Made by a program: the position numbers and the translations under genes
In this document: in pieces, positions 44,815-57,504 of the stretch
Numbering within the stretch: the first letter of the stretch is position 1
Layout of the letters: every line of letters begins with the position of its first letter
Notes under the pieces: model-generated
Databases searched by the model: none
The model's input: the letters and a program-made list of their open reading frames with translations, nothing else
What the model was told of the DNA's origin: nothing
NCBI GenBank assembly: GCA_033060915.1
Contig: CM065397.1
Location: forward strand, 25,097,001-25,161,000
DNA: 64,000 nucleotides
Direction: 5' to 3'
DNA from: Euryodendron excelsum
Lineage: Eukaryota > Streptophyta > Magnoliopsida > Ericales > Pentaphylacaceae

Positions 44815-46110
44815 TCTCTCGAGACAGTTTATTCCTTGAGACGGTCCGACTAGCAAAACTACTCACAAAACCGTTAGAGTGGCGGAAACACTCACAATCC
44901 AGGCACGTCTCTTTGGAGACGGTAAGACCCCTTTCCAATCCCACTCTCGAGACAGTTTATTCCTCGGGACGGTTCCAATCCAGGCACGTCTCTTTGGAGA
45001 CGGTAAGACCCCTTTCCAAACCCACTCTCGAGACAGTTTATTCCTCGAGACGGTTCCAATCCAGGCATGTCTCTTTGGAGACGGTAAGACCCCTTTCCAA
45101 TCCCACTCTCGAGACAGTTTATTCCTCGAGACGGTTCCAATCCAGGCACGTCTCTTCGGAGACGGTAAGACCCCTTCCAGTCCCACTCTCGAGACAGTTT
45201 ATTCCTCGAGACAATCCGAGTAGCAAAACTACTCATAAAACCGTTAGAGTAGCGGAAATACTCACAAAACCGTTGGAGTAGCAGAAATACTTACAAAACC
45301 GTTAGAGTAGCGGAAATACTTACAAAACCGTTAGAGTAGCGGAAATACTCACAAAACCGATAGAGTAGCGGAAATACTCAACCGTTAGAGTAGCGGAAAT
45401 ACTCACAAAACCGTTAGAGTAGCGGAAATACTCACAAATAGGTCGATATAGGGAATTGGCAACAAATCCCTGTGTCACAGCGACCACCGTTAGAGTGGCG
45501 GAAACACTCAAAGCCCAGGTCAACACCCGTGTTTGTTAGCTCACTTCGGTGAAAAATGACTAGACTACCCTTAGGACTTTTTCCGAGACTTTCCGGTCAA
45601 GATGACCATTTTGCCCCTAAGCATCCGAATGCCCCGGGAACCACACCGGCTCTGGGTATCAAACCGGTAACCTCCCGAGATTACTTTTTATAGTATTCTC
45701 AATCTTCTTTTACCTTTTCGGATCATTCCGAGTTAGTTCCGGCCAACCCGGTACAAAATGACCATTTTGCCCCTAGAAGGCCGGTCTCCTTCTTCGACCA
45801 CACCGACTCTGGGTATCAAACCGGTAATGACCCAAGAATAATTTTTATAGTGTTCTCAACCTCCCCTTACCTTTCCGGACCATTCCGAGTCAGTTCCGGC
45901 AAACCCAGTACAAAATAACGTTTTGCCCCTAGTGGGCCGGTCTCCTTTTCCGACCACGCCGGCTTTGGAAATCAAACCGGCAACCTCTGGGAACATTCTA
46001 AATAATGTTTCCAGATCCCAAGTCTTTTTCCGGGACAATCCGAGTTCGCTCCAGTAGCTTCCTAGTCCGATTGACCGTTTTGCCCTTAAGGGCCCGGTCA
46101 ACATTTCCGA
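44815..46110 (+). repeat. 81-, 29- and 157-bp U3 arrays of LTR 44607-50073
   Basis: Five 81-bp units with CTCGAGACAGTTTATTCCTC, then about nine 29-bp units with GAGTAGCGGAAATACTC, then about three 157-bp units with CTCTGGGTATCAAACCGG. This is the fullest set of all three families in one copy and shows the canonical order. Confidence 0.88.
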
Positions 46111-46452
46111 CACATCTTATCCTCACTTTTCAAGTCAAATACCTCCAGGACACTATTTTAAGTGTTCCTGCTCCTTTCCGGCCTTCCGGGTCATTCCCGG
46201 CTCCTTCAAATCATTCCCGGACTTTCCGGAGTCGCTCCCAGTGAAGCCAGGCTAAAAATTGCATGGTAGTCACCAGTACAGGCGCCCAAATCTAGTCAAA
46301 GATACGTTGCTTGCCGACCTTAAACCTTTCCTAATTGGCTGGCGCCACTAGTAGTGGCACCAAGCCAGAAAATGGCCTGGCGCCACTCCTAGTGGCGCCA
46401 GTGTAAAGTTTGCCCTGGCGCCACTACAACAGGCGCTAGGTTTGTCCTCCTT

Positions 46453-46461
46453 CTATAAATA
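46453..46461 (+). promoter_or_regulatory. TATA box of LTR 44607-50073
   Basis: CTATAAATACAGAG lies 1.85 kb from the LTR start. The longer U3 compared with 26793-31937 is explained by extra tandem units. Confidence 0.7.
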
Positions 46462-49400
46462 CAGAGCATCATTCAACGTGAAGGGGGTCTGCAAACTTAA
46501 CCTAAGAATCCTATATTTCGATATACAGAGCTCGAGCACCTCGAAAAACCCTAGTTTCCTTAGGTTCTCCAAACCCTAGCCACCTTACACTAAACCCTAG
46601 CCACCATACACAAACCCTAGCCTCCTATACACTCATGCACACCCCCCATACACTCGTACACTAGCCTTTAACCATCTTTTGAAGACTTGAGGAGCTGCAA
46701 CCCAAAGCTTGAAGACAACTCTTGAAGACGGAAGACGAAGATCAAGACCGAAGACTGAAGACTGCACGGCGTGCAAAATAAACAAGACATACGGTAGGCT
46801 CCCTATTTAAATTTCCGCACTTCCCCCCCTCTCTCTTCTCTTTCTTAACCCACTTGGGTTTTCTCTATTTTAATCCCCCATCTCTTTCCCCTCCTTTCTT
46901 TGCATGCTTGAAACAAGGGGATTCCCGGTCCATGTGTAGGATTGGGCTATTGGAGAGTCACCGTGTCGGGGGCTTTCTTCTAGTCTAACCAAAGACCACG
47001 TGGGTCCGGCCCCCTTGATTATGTGGTGAAGCCTTAACCTTGTATGTTCATGACCCCAAATTGCATTGTGCATATCATAGTCTTGCATCTTCCAAAAACC
47101 GTTTTCAAAGTTATTTTTCAAAACGTTTTCAAACTTGTTTTCAAAATTGCATCAAAATCTCTTTTTCAAAAACATGTTTTCAAAACCACAATTCTAGGGT
47201 GATTCTAGCCTTTCCATGGCTAGGGTTGCTTTAGGAAAGTGTTACATTAAAAGTGACCTTTTTTGTCTATATTTTCAAATCTTATTGTTTTCTAAAACCA
47301 CTTTCTTAAAGTAGTTCTAGCCCTCTTATGGCTAGAATCGCTTTAGGAAAGTGAGATGTTTTCATACTTTCCAAAACTCTCTCTCTTCAAAAATCCCTTC
47401 CTAAAAATCTCTTTTCCAACATACTTTCCTAAAACTCTCCTCTCTAAAATTGTTTTCAAAAACTTCCTCCAAAAATATATTTTTCAAAGCTTTCTTTTTC
47501 AACTCCTTTCCAAAAACTGTTTCTCCTCAAAATTCACTTTCTAAAACACTCTTTAGATTCACCTTCCTAAAAACTCCCTCCAAAAATCTTTCCAAAAACT
47601 CTCTTTCCAAAATTTTTCTTCTAGAAACTCTCCTCTAGGATTTTCCTTCCAAAATCTTTGTTTCCAAAAACACACTTTCCATAAACTCCTCTTCTTTAAA
47701 TTCTCTTTCCAAAAACTCTCTTCAAATTTACTTCCCAAAAACTCTTCCCTCTAGAAACTCCTCCCTAGGATTCCCTTCTAGAAAACTTTCGTTTCCAAAA
47801 ACGCACTTTCCAAAAACTCTTTCCTTAGAGCCCAAGTCAAGCCCTAGAACCCACAATTAGGAAACCCTAAATTTTCTTCCTAAAAACATGGTTTTCAAAC
47901 TTTGCCCCAAACCTAGGTTTCCAAAACCTCTAGTTTTCACATCCAAACTATACATGTTTCCAAAACCTCTTTTCTACGTCAAAACTACGATTTTCCAAAT
48001 CTAGGGTTTTTAGAATCTCCTTTCCAAATCCTTACCAAATCCTATCTTCCCTTTAGGAAACCAAATCAAATATCCCTAGTTAGGAAACTAGATCCTATCC
48101 TCAGTTTTTGGAAACAAAGTCAAATCTTTTCTTTTAGAGACCAAAACCAATCCCTTCCAAATCCAAATCTTTCCTAATTCAAATCTTTCCTAAACCTTAA
48201 GTTTCCAAAAACTTGAACATAAAAATTTTTCCTAATTCAACCCTTTCCTAATTCTACCTTCTTTTCAAATCTTAACTTTTCAAACCTAAGTTTTCAAACT
48301 TTTCATAAACTCAAATCTTTCCTAATTTCAAGATTTTCAAAAATTCAAACTCTAAAACTTTCTAAATCTTAAACTTTCTAAATTTCAAATCTTTCTAAAA
48401 TCAAAACTTTCTAAATTTGAAGCTTTCTCAAGTTAAATCTTTCTAAACTTCCAAACCTTCTAAATTCTAAACTTTCCAAAACTTCAAAATCTTTATAAAT
48501 CTAAGGCTTTTCTAAACTCAAAACTTTTTTAATTCAAACATTTCCTAAACTGAAAACTTTTCTTTTTCAAACCTTTCCTAAAACGAAACTTTCTTATTTT
48601 CAAAACTTTCTTGTTTTCAAAGCTTTCCAAATTCAAAACTTCCCTTTTTCAAAACATTACAAAATTCAAAACTTTCTTAACTTGAAACTTTTCCAAATTC
48701 TAAGCCTTTCTTAAACTAAAACTTTTCCTAATTCAAAACATTTCTAAATTCATAAACTTTTCAATTTTCAAAAAATTTCCTAATTTGAAAACTTTCCTAA
48801 TTCGAAACTTTCTTAATTCAAAACTTTCCTAAAGTTGAAACATTCCAAATTCAAAGCTTTCCTAAGTTGAAACTTTCCTAATTCTAAAACTTTCCTAAAT
48901 CAAGCCTTTCCTAATTCAAACCTTTCCTAAATCCAATCCTTTCCTAAATCTTCCAAGTCCAACATTCGAGTCAAATCTTTCTAAATCTTTCTAAATCTCA
49001 AGTCTTTCCTAAGTCTCTTCTCTTTCCTAAGTCTAGGCTTTCTTAAACCTTCTCTTTTCCAAAACAAGTCCAAATCTATCTTTTCAAATCAAAGTCCAAT
49101 CTTTTCTAAAATTTCAATTCAATCTCCTCTTCTAATCCCAAATCAAATCCAATTTTCAATTCAACCTCTTTCTTTTAATCCAATTTCTCTCTTCAAATCA
49201 ATCTCTTTTCAATTGGACTCCGGTCCGAACTACGACTGACCTGATTCCCCCAAAGGGATATGTAGGCAACCTTCATAGGTGCGGTCACAACACTTTTCAA
49301 ATTTTCAATTCCACCCTCATGGGTGCGGTCTCCACGTTTTTCAAATCCCAAATTCCAATCTACTTTCGAAATTTCAATTTCAAATTTTTTATTTCCAAAT

Positions 49401-50078
49401 TTCTATTTCCAACTTTTCAAACTTTTCAATTTCAATTCCATCTCTTCAAATCTATTTTCAAATCAAATTAATTTCAAATCAATCTTTTTTCCAAATCTAT
49501 TTTTCAATTCTCTTATCTTGCACTTGCATACCCTGCATCATGTTAGTTTCTTTTCAAACATTGTTTTTCTAAAAATGGATAGGATTGAACACGAGTTAGT
49601 TAAAGACTCTCATAGGTGAATCTAGGGTAGATTGACATGTAGGTACCGAAACGGCGGGGTAGGGTGATAGCTTAGTGCATCTTCCCTACACGTAACCAAC
49701 CTCCGAACTTAGGATCACTGATTTCAAAGACCAAAAAGGAGTTATTTTTCTACAAAGGGCTAAATGTTTTCCAAAGGTTGCCAAACAACTTGTTTTTCTT
49801 GAAAACCCTCTCTTGAGGATGTTTTCCAAAATCGTTTTCTAAAAACCTTAAGTGTAGTCTTCGGATTATTCTTAGTTTTTAGGTGACCTAACTCACCTTA
49901 ATTAAGTTAGGTGGCGACTCCGAATCTTTTTCAAAAGCCCTTTATTCAAACCAGTTTTTCAATTTAAACCTAGTCGCACTCATTCTTTTAGGAGGGTGAG
50001 TTCTAACGAGAGAGTATAGCATTTTCCCCACTTGGGTGAGTATTCCTCAAGTGCGAAAAATCTGGGCGCGACAACAGG

Positions 50079-50599
50079 TTCACACAGAAGTGGAATTGAA
50101 TGCATGTTATGCTTTTGGATAATGCACATATAGGAATGGAATTGAACACAATGTCCCCCATTTTTCTTGTGATAAATGCACAGATTTACGTAAGAATTAA
50201 ATTAAATGCATGACCTACTTCCTTACGAATGAACAGGTTGATACAGGAATGCAGTTGAATGCATGAATAAACTACATAAGAATCTAAATGGCTGCACAAG
50301 TTATACATGTCATGGATGCATCAGTACTACATGTATATAAGTTATTTACAAAGAAAACCTCAGGATTGCCCATTAGGCCCATACTCTTAGAATTCTGTTC
50401 CTTTCCAAGATCCTGCCCCATTTAGTTTTGTCCCATTCTCATCGGGGTGTGATAGCATTTACTCCATTCTCCAAGGATCTTGACTTTTTGGTTTGCTATG
50501 CTATCCCTACTTTCTACAGGGTTGCTGTTTGGGGTTTTTCTGATCTCACTTGGTTTTCTCTCTCAGATTTCCAAAATGCCACCAGGCTAGAGTGACAAC
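50079..50599 (-). other. Non-coding flank in element C
   Basis: No gene. It contains words like GAATGCATG, TTTTGGATAATGCACAT and GGAATGGAATTGAA, related to the direct repeats at 385-520 in copy A. It is the equivalent 3' flank of the antisense ORF. Confidence 0.5.
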
Positions 50600-52300
50600 T
50601 CGCATGCCCTTTGCAGAGCGATAAACAGCTAAGCCCTTAATCCGAGAAGACTTCTTTTAGGACCATAATGTAGGCTGGGTTTAGAGGTTGTAAGAAACAA
50701 AGGGATATTTAGGCTCAAAGATCTTTTTTTTTTTTTTTAGTGGGTTGTTTAAACCAAAACCATCTGAGCATACCTTGGATCATGAGATTGCCCCTTGCAT
50801 TCCTTCCTTTCTCATCCTAGTTGTCTTGGTATTGTTTAGGCTTATTTGGACTAAGCAATTTTCTTTGATCAGAGAGGACTTTAATTTGGACTGTAACGTA
50901 GGTTAGGTTAAGGGGTTTATGAATGAAAATGATATGCAGGCTCAAATTCGATGTTGTTTTCAGTAAAGTTTAGATCCACACCATCCTTAGTCGGTCTTCC
51001 AGCGGGGTTTCGTCCCCTAATATTCTCCTCTAGTTTCAGCAACATGTCCGGCTCATTTAGATCAAGCAATCCTTTTCAATCGGAGAGGACTTTAACAGGG
51101 TCGTAATGTAGGCCACGGTTTCGGGTTTTTACAAGAAAGGGTAAAGGCTTAAACCTATTACTTCTACTTGGTGGCTTTATTACCTAGGATCCCCTTTGAA
51201 CTTCCTCTTTTACAAAAGGAGTTAAACTTTCTTGTAACTTTTGACCTTTTAAGTTTGACACTTGTCCCTTTTCTTTTCTTTTTTTTTTTTTTTTTTCTTT
51301 TCTCTTGACTTCCAGCTTTATAGCACAACATGATTCTTTTTGTCTTTCCTCTGACATGCTTCTTTTTTTTCTTCCTTTCTTATTGCTTTTGACGAGACAA
51401 AGATTTGTACAACTTCTTTCTCTCAGATCCTTTCCTTAGCATTTCGATTTAACCCATTGTGGATGGTGATCCCTAGGTTGGGGTGTTTTCTGAAAAGGAA
51501 AGGTAACCGGCTCAATAGGTTTGACAAGGGTTGCTTTTAACTGTATGGGAAATGAAATGAGGGCCTTTCTTCATTTTGAACAAGATTGCTTGATCCATAG
51601 AGCCTTCACGTTACTTCAGCTTGATGGTTGAAGACGTTCTCTGCCAGATCTTCTGCTTCCTGACTGCTCCAGTGTGGGGGGATGGTTTCGGATCGGGGTT
51701 GACAAAAAGAAAACTTCCGCTTCCTGCGAGGCACTATTGGGTTAAGCAAAGGGAATATTTTTGTGTATAGTAATAGAATTGAGGGCCTCTAATCATTTCA
51801 AATTGAATTGCTTAGTCCATAAAGCCTTTGTACAAAATTTAAACAATATTTCTAGGGATGATGTGTTTCGGCCAGTGAATCCCTACATATTCTATTGAAT
51901 CAACTATTCTGTGCTTACCCCAGTGTGGGGGATGGTTATTGGTTTGGGGACATCTGAATAAAAATCAGTTACGGCTCTAGTGGGCTGAGCAAGGGGTAGT
52001 GTTTATTTAAGATAAATAGAACAATGGCTTCTCATCATTTTAGGGACTTGGCTACCCATCGCCTAGCCAGTATATCATGCAAGTGTCGCCTTTTCAATAG
52101 AATTCGCACTTCTTTGTTGAGATTGCCTTCCACCTATCTCTCACTCTCTCTCTCAGTCTCTCAAAGGTTTTAACCCCTTTTAAATCGGTTGCCCATGCTA
52201 TCCCATCCTTTAAATCGAGTCATTTACCAAAGGGGGAAGAATCCCTAAAACTAAAAATCGTCCACAAGAGTATGAGACAAAGGGGATAAACTACCTATTT
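50600..52300 (-). repeat. Tandem module between Gag and antisense ORF (copy C)
   Basis: Units with GCGATAAACAG, GAGAAGACTT, GGACCATAATGTAGGC and GGCTCAAA recur at about 50620, 50860 and 51070, spaced about 210-240 bp. A second unit type with GTGTGGGGGATGG, GGGTTAAGCAAAGGG and GAGGGCCTCTAATCATT recurs at about 51460, 51670 and 51920. Copies A and D have the same two types in the same order. Confidence 0.65.
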
Positions 52301-52432
52301 TCATTTAAAAACATGATTACATGGCATGCAATGTTCATTTAAATAAGATATGTAAGAAATAGAAAGATACAAAGGAAACATATGAATTTTATGAGAACCC
52401 CCTTTTTCTTGTGGGCCTTTTAGTGAGAATCC

Positions 52433-53726
52433 TTAATAGGGTTTTGGGACTACATCAACCTCTTGGTGCTTCATTCAACAGGCGTATGAATGGAGGGCGA
52501 GTTCACAATATTTGTCATGTATTTGAAAGTTAGAGGATGTGTTGTTGCGATGCATGGGCCTGACAAGACTTCGCATCTAGTGAAGTCCTCCTCTGCTTGG
52601 ATTGTGATTGTTGCGACATGTCGTGCAGGTAATGTCTTGTAGGTGGACGGTCAGTTCTTCTTGCTCTTTGATGTAGGTTTGGTATTTTCTAATAGCTAGG
52701 TTTATCCTTCCATGAGTTTGAATCTGATGAGGTGTTAGAGGGATTCCATGAATTCAGTCATGCTCTCTGACCTACAAAAAGAAAAAGAAAAAGAAAAAGA
52801 AAATGCAATCAGTATGTGAAGTTGGAAGTTTTATGCGATGCATGTCCTATGGAGGTCCCTTCTTTGAGGAAATCTAGGCATGATGACAAGTCCATTTTGG
52901 AGGCAGGGTTTTGCCCCTATTATGCAATACAGTACCTCTTCGATGTGGGCCGGTTGATATTTCCTTATTTGGGCAATCCCGCCTCCATGGACTGAGAGAG
53001 ATTTAGGTCTCTCTCGAGATATGGTTCTATGCATGCCATGAATCCTTAGGGTTTAAGAACCCGTAGGAATTTTGGTAGGTTCGATTAACATGAGATTGGA
53101 TTGCTCCTTTCTCTCTACAGTTGATTAGATGCATGAGAACGAAATGGCTCGAGTTTCTTGGAACTCTTGTCTTGCAATGGATATGGGTGCATGAGCATAA
53201 AAGAAGTGAATGTGCGAGTAATATGATAACAATGAATAAATGGTTTAGAAAAACCCCCTTCTTGTCTTGCTTCTGCCTTCAGTTCTCTTAGCGTTTGGAG
53301 ATGAGGAGAGGGAGGATAGAAGACAAAAACAAAAAAGAAGTCAGTGCATTGATTTGAAAATTTTTATGTAATGCACGTCCTAAGCATGCCCCTACTTAGA
53401 GGGGAGACTATATATGATGCATTGACTCAGTTTTGGAGATAGGGGATTTGCCCATGTATACAAGTACCTTACTGTCAAGCAGGAACTTTCAACCATCCAC
53501 GCATTCATTCATAAAAGTAAAGAAGTACATTAAATTTTGGGTTTAAGATACAAAAGAATTAAAATACATTTTAATAGGGGGAGGGGGAACATTTTCCTTT
53601 GGACTTTCACCTATCTACTTTTACAAAGGAAAACCCTAAACTACTCTTGAGTCTTCGGATTCGCCTTTCTTGAATTTGATGTCGAGGAGGTCGCTGAGAG
53701 ACCTTCTTGATTGGTTGCCCCTTGTC
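52433..53726 (-). pseudogene. Gag-side region of element C, strongly decayed
   Basis: The minus-strand tail VVPKPY ending at TAA 52433-52435 matches the Gag tails IVPKPF (copy A) and IIPKPN (copy D). Upstream no continuous Gag can be read. Two diverged direct copies (about 52815-52945 and 53355-53475) share TATGCGATGCATGTCC-like and GATTTTGCCC-like words. A reading frame ending at TAG 53636-53638 (LSDLLDIKFKKGESEDSRVV) looks protein-like but is cut by the LTR at 53727 and is not identified. An (AAAAAG)n run lies at 52775-52803. Confidence 0.4.
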
Positions 53727-55306
53727 GAGAAGGTTTGATTTTGTTTCCAAAAACGGAGGATTGGATTTGGTCTCCTAAACGGAAAGATTTGATTTGGTTT
53801 CCTAAAGGGAAGATAGGACTTGGCAAGGATTTGGAAAGGGAGATTCTAGAAACCCTAGATTTGAAAAATTATAGTTTTGACGTAGAAAAGAGGTTTTGGA
53901 AATGTGTATAGTTTGGGTGTAGAAAACGAGAGATTTTAGAAACCTAGATTTGGGGCAAAGTTTGAAAACCATGTTTTTGGGAAGAAAATTAGGGTTTCCT
54001 AATGGTTAGCTCCAGGGCTTGACCTGGGCTTTAAGGAAAGAGGATTTTGGAAAGTACGGTTTTAGAAACGAAGGTTTTCTAGAAAGGAATACTAGGAAGG
54101 AGTTTTTGGAAAGTGTGTTTTTGGAAACGAAGGTTTTGGAAAGAAATCCTAGAGAAGAGTTTCTAAAGGAAAGATTTTGGAAAGAGAGTTTTTGGAAAGA
54201 ATTTTGGAGAGAGTTTTTCTAGGAAGATTTTTGGTAGAAGATTGTTGAAGAGAATTTTTGGAAAGATTTTTGGGGAACATTTTTAGAAAGTGGACTTTGG
54301 GGAGAGGATTTTGGAAAGGAGTTAAAAAAAGAGTTTTGAAAAATAGATTTTGGAAGGGAGTTTTTGAAAACAATTTTGGAGAGGAGATTTCAAGGAAGGG
54401 ATTTTTGAAGAGAGAGCTTTTTGGAAAGTATGAAAACGTCTCACTTTCCTAAAGTGATTCTAGCCATAAGAGGGCCAGAACCACTTTAAGAAAGTGGTTT
54501 TGGAAAACAATAAGATTTGAAAATATAGACCAAAAGGGTCACTTTTAATGTAACACTTTCTAAAGCAACCCTAGCCATGAAAAGGCTAGAATCACCCTAG
54601 AATTGTGATTTTGAAAACAAGTTTTTGAAAAAGAGATTTTGATGTAATTTTGAAAACGATTTTGAAAACGAGTTCAAAAACGAATTTTGGAAGATGCAAG
54701 ATCATGATATGCACAATGCAATTTTGGGGTCGTGAACATACAAAGTTAAGGCTTCACCACATAATCAAGGGGGCCGAACCCACGTGGTCTCTGGTTAGAC
54801 TAGAAGAAATCCCCGACACGGTGACTCTCCAATAGCCCAATCCTACACATGGACTGGGAATCTCCTTGTTTCAAGCATGCAAAGAAGGGGGGGGGGGAAA
54901 GAGATGGGGGATTAAAATAGAGAAAACCCAAGTGGATTAGGAGAGAGAAGAGAGAGGGAGAAAGTGCAAAAATTTAAATAGGGAGCTTACTGTATGTCTT
55001 CTTTATTTTGCGCGCCTTGCTTGTCTTCAGTCTTCGGTCTTTGTCTTGATCTTCGTCTTCAATCTTCAAGAGTTGTCTTCAAGCTTTAGATGGCAGCTCT
55101 TCAAGTCTTCAAAGGATGGTTGAAGGCTAGTGTATGAGTGTATGGGGATGTATAGGAGTGTATATGAGGCTAGAGTTTGTGTATGGTGGCTAGGGTTTGG
55201 AGGACCTAAGGAGGCTAGGGTTTAGGGAGTGCTCAAGCTCTGTATATCGAATTATATGATTTTTAGGTTGAGTTTGCGGATCCCTTTCACGTTAAATGAG
55301 GCTCTG

Positions 55307-55315
55307 TATTTATAG
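55307..55315 (-). promoter_or_regulatory. TATA box of element C 5' LTR
   Basis: Minus-strand CTATAAATACAGAGCC. In a complete element this would drive the genomic transcript; here the downstream U5 and primer-binding site are deleted. Confidence 0.6.
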
Positions 55316-56369
55316 AGGTTGGACAATACTGGCGCATGTTGTAGTGGTGCCAGGCCAAAGTTTACACTAGCGCCACTCCTGGCCATTTTTTGGCTTGGCG
55401 CCACTACTAGTGGCGCCAGCCATTTAGGAAATATTTAAGGTCGGCAAGCAACGTATCTTTGACTAGATTTGGGCACCTGTACTAGTGACTACTATGCAAT
55501 TTTTAGCCTGGCTTCACTAGGAGTGGCTCTGGAAAGTCCGGGAATGATTTGAAGGAGCTAGGAATGACCCGGATGGCCGAAAAAGAGCAGGAACACTTAA
55601 AATAGTGTCCTGGAGGTATTTGACTTGAAAAGTGAGGATAAGATGTGTCAGAAAGGTTGATCGGGCCTTTAGGGGCAAAACGGTCAATCGGACCGAGAAA
55701 CTGCCGAGACAAACTCGGACTGTCTCGGAAGAAGACTTGGGATCTGAAAACATTATTCAGAATGTTCCTAGAGGTTGTCGGTTTGATTTCCAGAGCCGGC
55801 GTGGTCGGAAAAGGAGATCGGCCCACCAGAGGCAAAACGGTCATTTCGCACTGGGTTGGCCGAAACTGACTCGGAATGATCCGAAAAGGTAAAAGGAGGT
55901 TGAGAACACTATAAAAAGTAGTCTCAGGAGGTTACCGGTTTGATACCCAGAGCCGGTGTGGTCAAAAAAGGAGACCGGCCCACTAGGGGCAAAACGGTCA
56001 TTTTGTACCAAGTTGGCCGGAACTGACTCAGAATGATCCGGAAAGATAAAGGAGGATTGAGAATACTATAAGAAGTATTCTTGAGAGGTTACCGGTTTGA
56101 TACCCAGAGCTGGTGTGGTTCCCGGGGCGTTCGGATGCCGAGGGGCAAAATGGTCATCTTGACCGGAAAGTCTCGGAAAAGGTCCAAAGGGCAGTTTGGT
56201 CATTTTTCACCGAAGTGGGCTAACAGACACTGGTGTTGACCTAGGTTTTGAGTGTTTTCGCCACTCTAATGGCGGTTGTCGTGACACAGGGGTTTGTTGC
56301 CAATTCCCTATATCAAACTATTTGTGAGTATTTTCGCTACTCTAATGGTTTTGTGAGTAGTTTCGCTAC

Positions 56370-56990
56370 GCGAACCATCTCGAGGAATAAACTGTCTCGA
56401 GAGAGGGATTGGAAAGGGGACTTATTGTCTCTGAAGAGACATGCCTGAGTTGAAACCGTCTCGAGGAATAAACTGTCTCGAGAGAGGGATTGGAAAGGGG
56501 ACTTATCGTCTCTGAAGAGACGTGCCTGAGTTGGAACCGTCTCGAGGAATAAATTGTCTCGAGAGAGGGATTGGAAAGGGTTCTTACCGTCTTCGAAAAG
56601 AAGTGCCTGAATTGGAACCGTCTTGAGGAATAAACTGTCTCGAGAGAGGGATTGGAAAGGGGTCTTACCGTCTCCGAGGAGACGCGCCTGGATTGGAACT
56701 GTCTCGAGGAATAAACTGTCTCGAGAGTGGGATTGGAAAGGGGTCTTACTGTCTTTGAAAAGACGTGCCTGGAATTGGAACCGTCTCGAGGAATAAACTG
56801 TCTCGAGAGAGGGATTGGAAAGGGGTCTTACCGTCTTCGAAAAGATGTGCTTGGGATTGGAACTGTCTTGAGAAATAAAGTGTCTCGAGAGAGGGATTGG
56901 AAAGGGGACTTATCGTTTCCGAAGAGACGCGCCTGGGATTGGAACCGTCTCGAGGAATAAACTGTCTTGGGAGTGGGATTGGAATCAGAA
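56370..56990 (-). repeat. 81-bp array in element C 5' LTR, about 7 units
   Basis: The same unit series as 41265-41860, with matching unit-by-unit variants such as GAGGAGACGC and CTTCGAAAAGA. The array has therefore not expanded since insertion of element C. Confidence 0.85.
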
Positions 56991-57504
56991 AGGAAAGGAC
57001 AATGCCCGTAAGGGCATTTTGGTCATTTTGCCTCTATTTGGGCTTGATGGGCCCGCGAGGCGATGGGCAGACAGGATTTGGACTTAGAAAGTTGGTTTCG
57101 ATAGGGAATATGCCCATAATGACTTGAAAACAAGTCTTGGACGGAGTGTAGACTGCCAAGCGATAAAAAATGGGGTGCTTACAATGCGTAAACTTAAAAA
57201 GAAAACCTACCTTGTGTCTTCTTTTATTTGCTTTGTTTCCCTTGCTTTGTTTTGGTCTTTGCCTTAGTCTTCGTCTTGATCTTCGAGAGTTTCGGGTTGC
57301 AGCACTTCAAGTCTTCAATGGAGACTTTGGAGGCTAGTATAGGAGTGTATAGGAGTATATATGAGTTAGGGTTTGTATATGGAGGCTAGGGTTTTGGAAA
57401 ACCTTATGAAGACTAGGGTTTAGGGAGGCTACGAGCTCTGTATATTGAAGAGGGGAGTTTTTAGACTGAGTTTGCAGACCATTTTCACACTGGAAGAGGC
57501 TCTG

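Larger units (their letters stand above)
44607..50073 (+). mobile_element. Solo LTR, plus, nested in element C, TSD ACAGG
   Basis: It starts TGTAAGCACCCC and ends GCGCGACA, 5467 bp, flanked by perfect ACAGG (44602-44606 and 50074-50078). It has 81-bp units (44815-45225, about 5), 29-bp units (45230-45510), 157-bp units (45540-46110), GGCGCC palindromes (46340-46440), a TATA box (46453-46461), an AAACCCTA cluster (46550-46625) and the pyrimidine-rich zone (47060-49560). It is the innermost and latest insertion of the right-hand nest. Confidence 0.93.
36968..57183 (-). mobile_element. Element C: two-LTR Tat-like element, minus, TSD ATGCG
   Basis: The termini TGTCGCGCCT and GGTGCTTACA are flanked by perfect ATGCG (36963-36967 and 57184-57188). 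In the sense direction it has a 5' LTR (57183-53727, its last 1.7 kb missing), a Gag-side region (53726-52433), the tandem module (52200-50600), the antisense ORF (44606-43403, plus strand), a leader, a hairpin, the polypurine tract (42068-42054) and the 3' LTR (42053-36968). A plus solo LTR (44607-50073, TSD ACAGG) is nested inside. The own length is about 14.7 kb. Reverse transcriptase, integrase and protease are not visible, so it is non-autonomous (LARD-like). The primer-binding site was lost with the 5' LTR end. Confidence 0.88.
53727..57183 (-). repeat. 5' LTR of element C, missing its last 1.7 kb
   Basis: Homology with the 3' LTR starts abruptly at GAGAAGGTTTG (53727, matching 38658) and continues to the terminus at 57183. 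The lost part corresponds to 36968-38657: the end of R, all of U5 and the adjacent primer-binding site. The TATA box is at 55307-55315, 157-bp units at 55650-56210 and 81-bp units at 56370-56990. A deletion, not nested insertion, best explains the edge. Confidence 0.85.

Noticed and set aside
52831..53034. 67-residue minus-strand open frame
   Set aside because: It has no recognisable similarity and lies in a diverged direct duplication (52815-52945 and 53355-53475). The second copy does not keep the frame.
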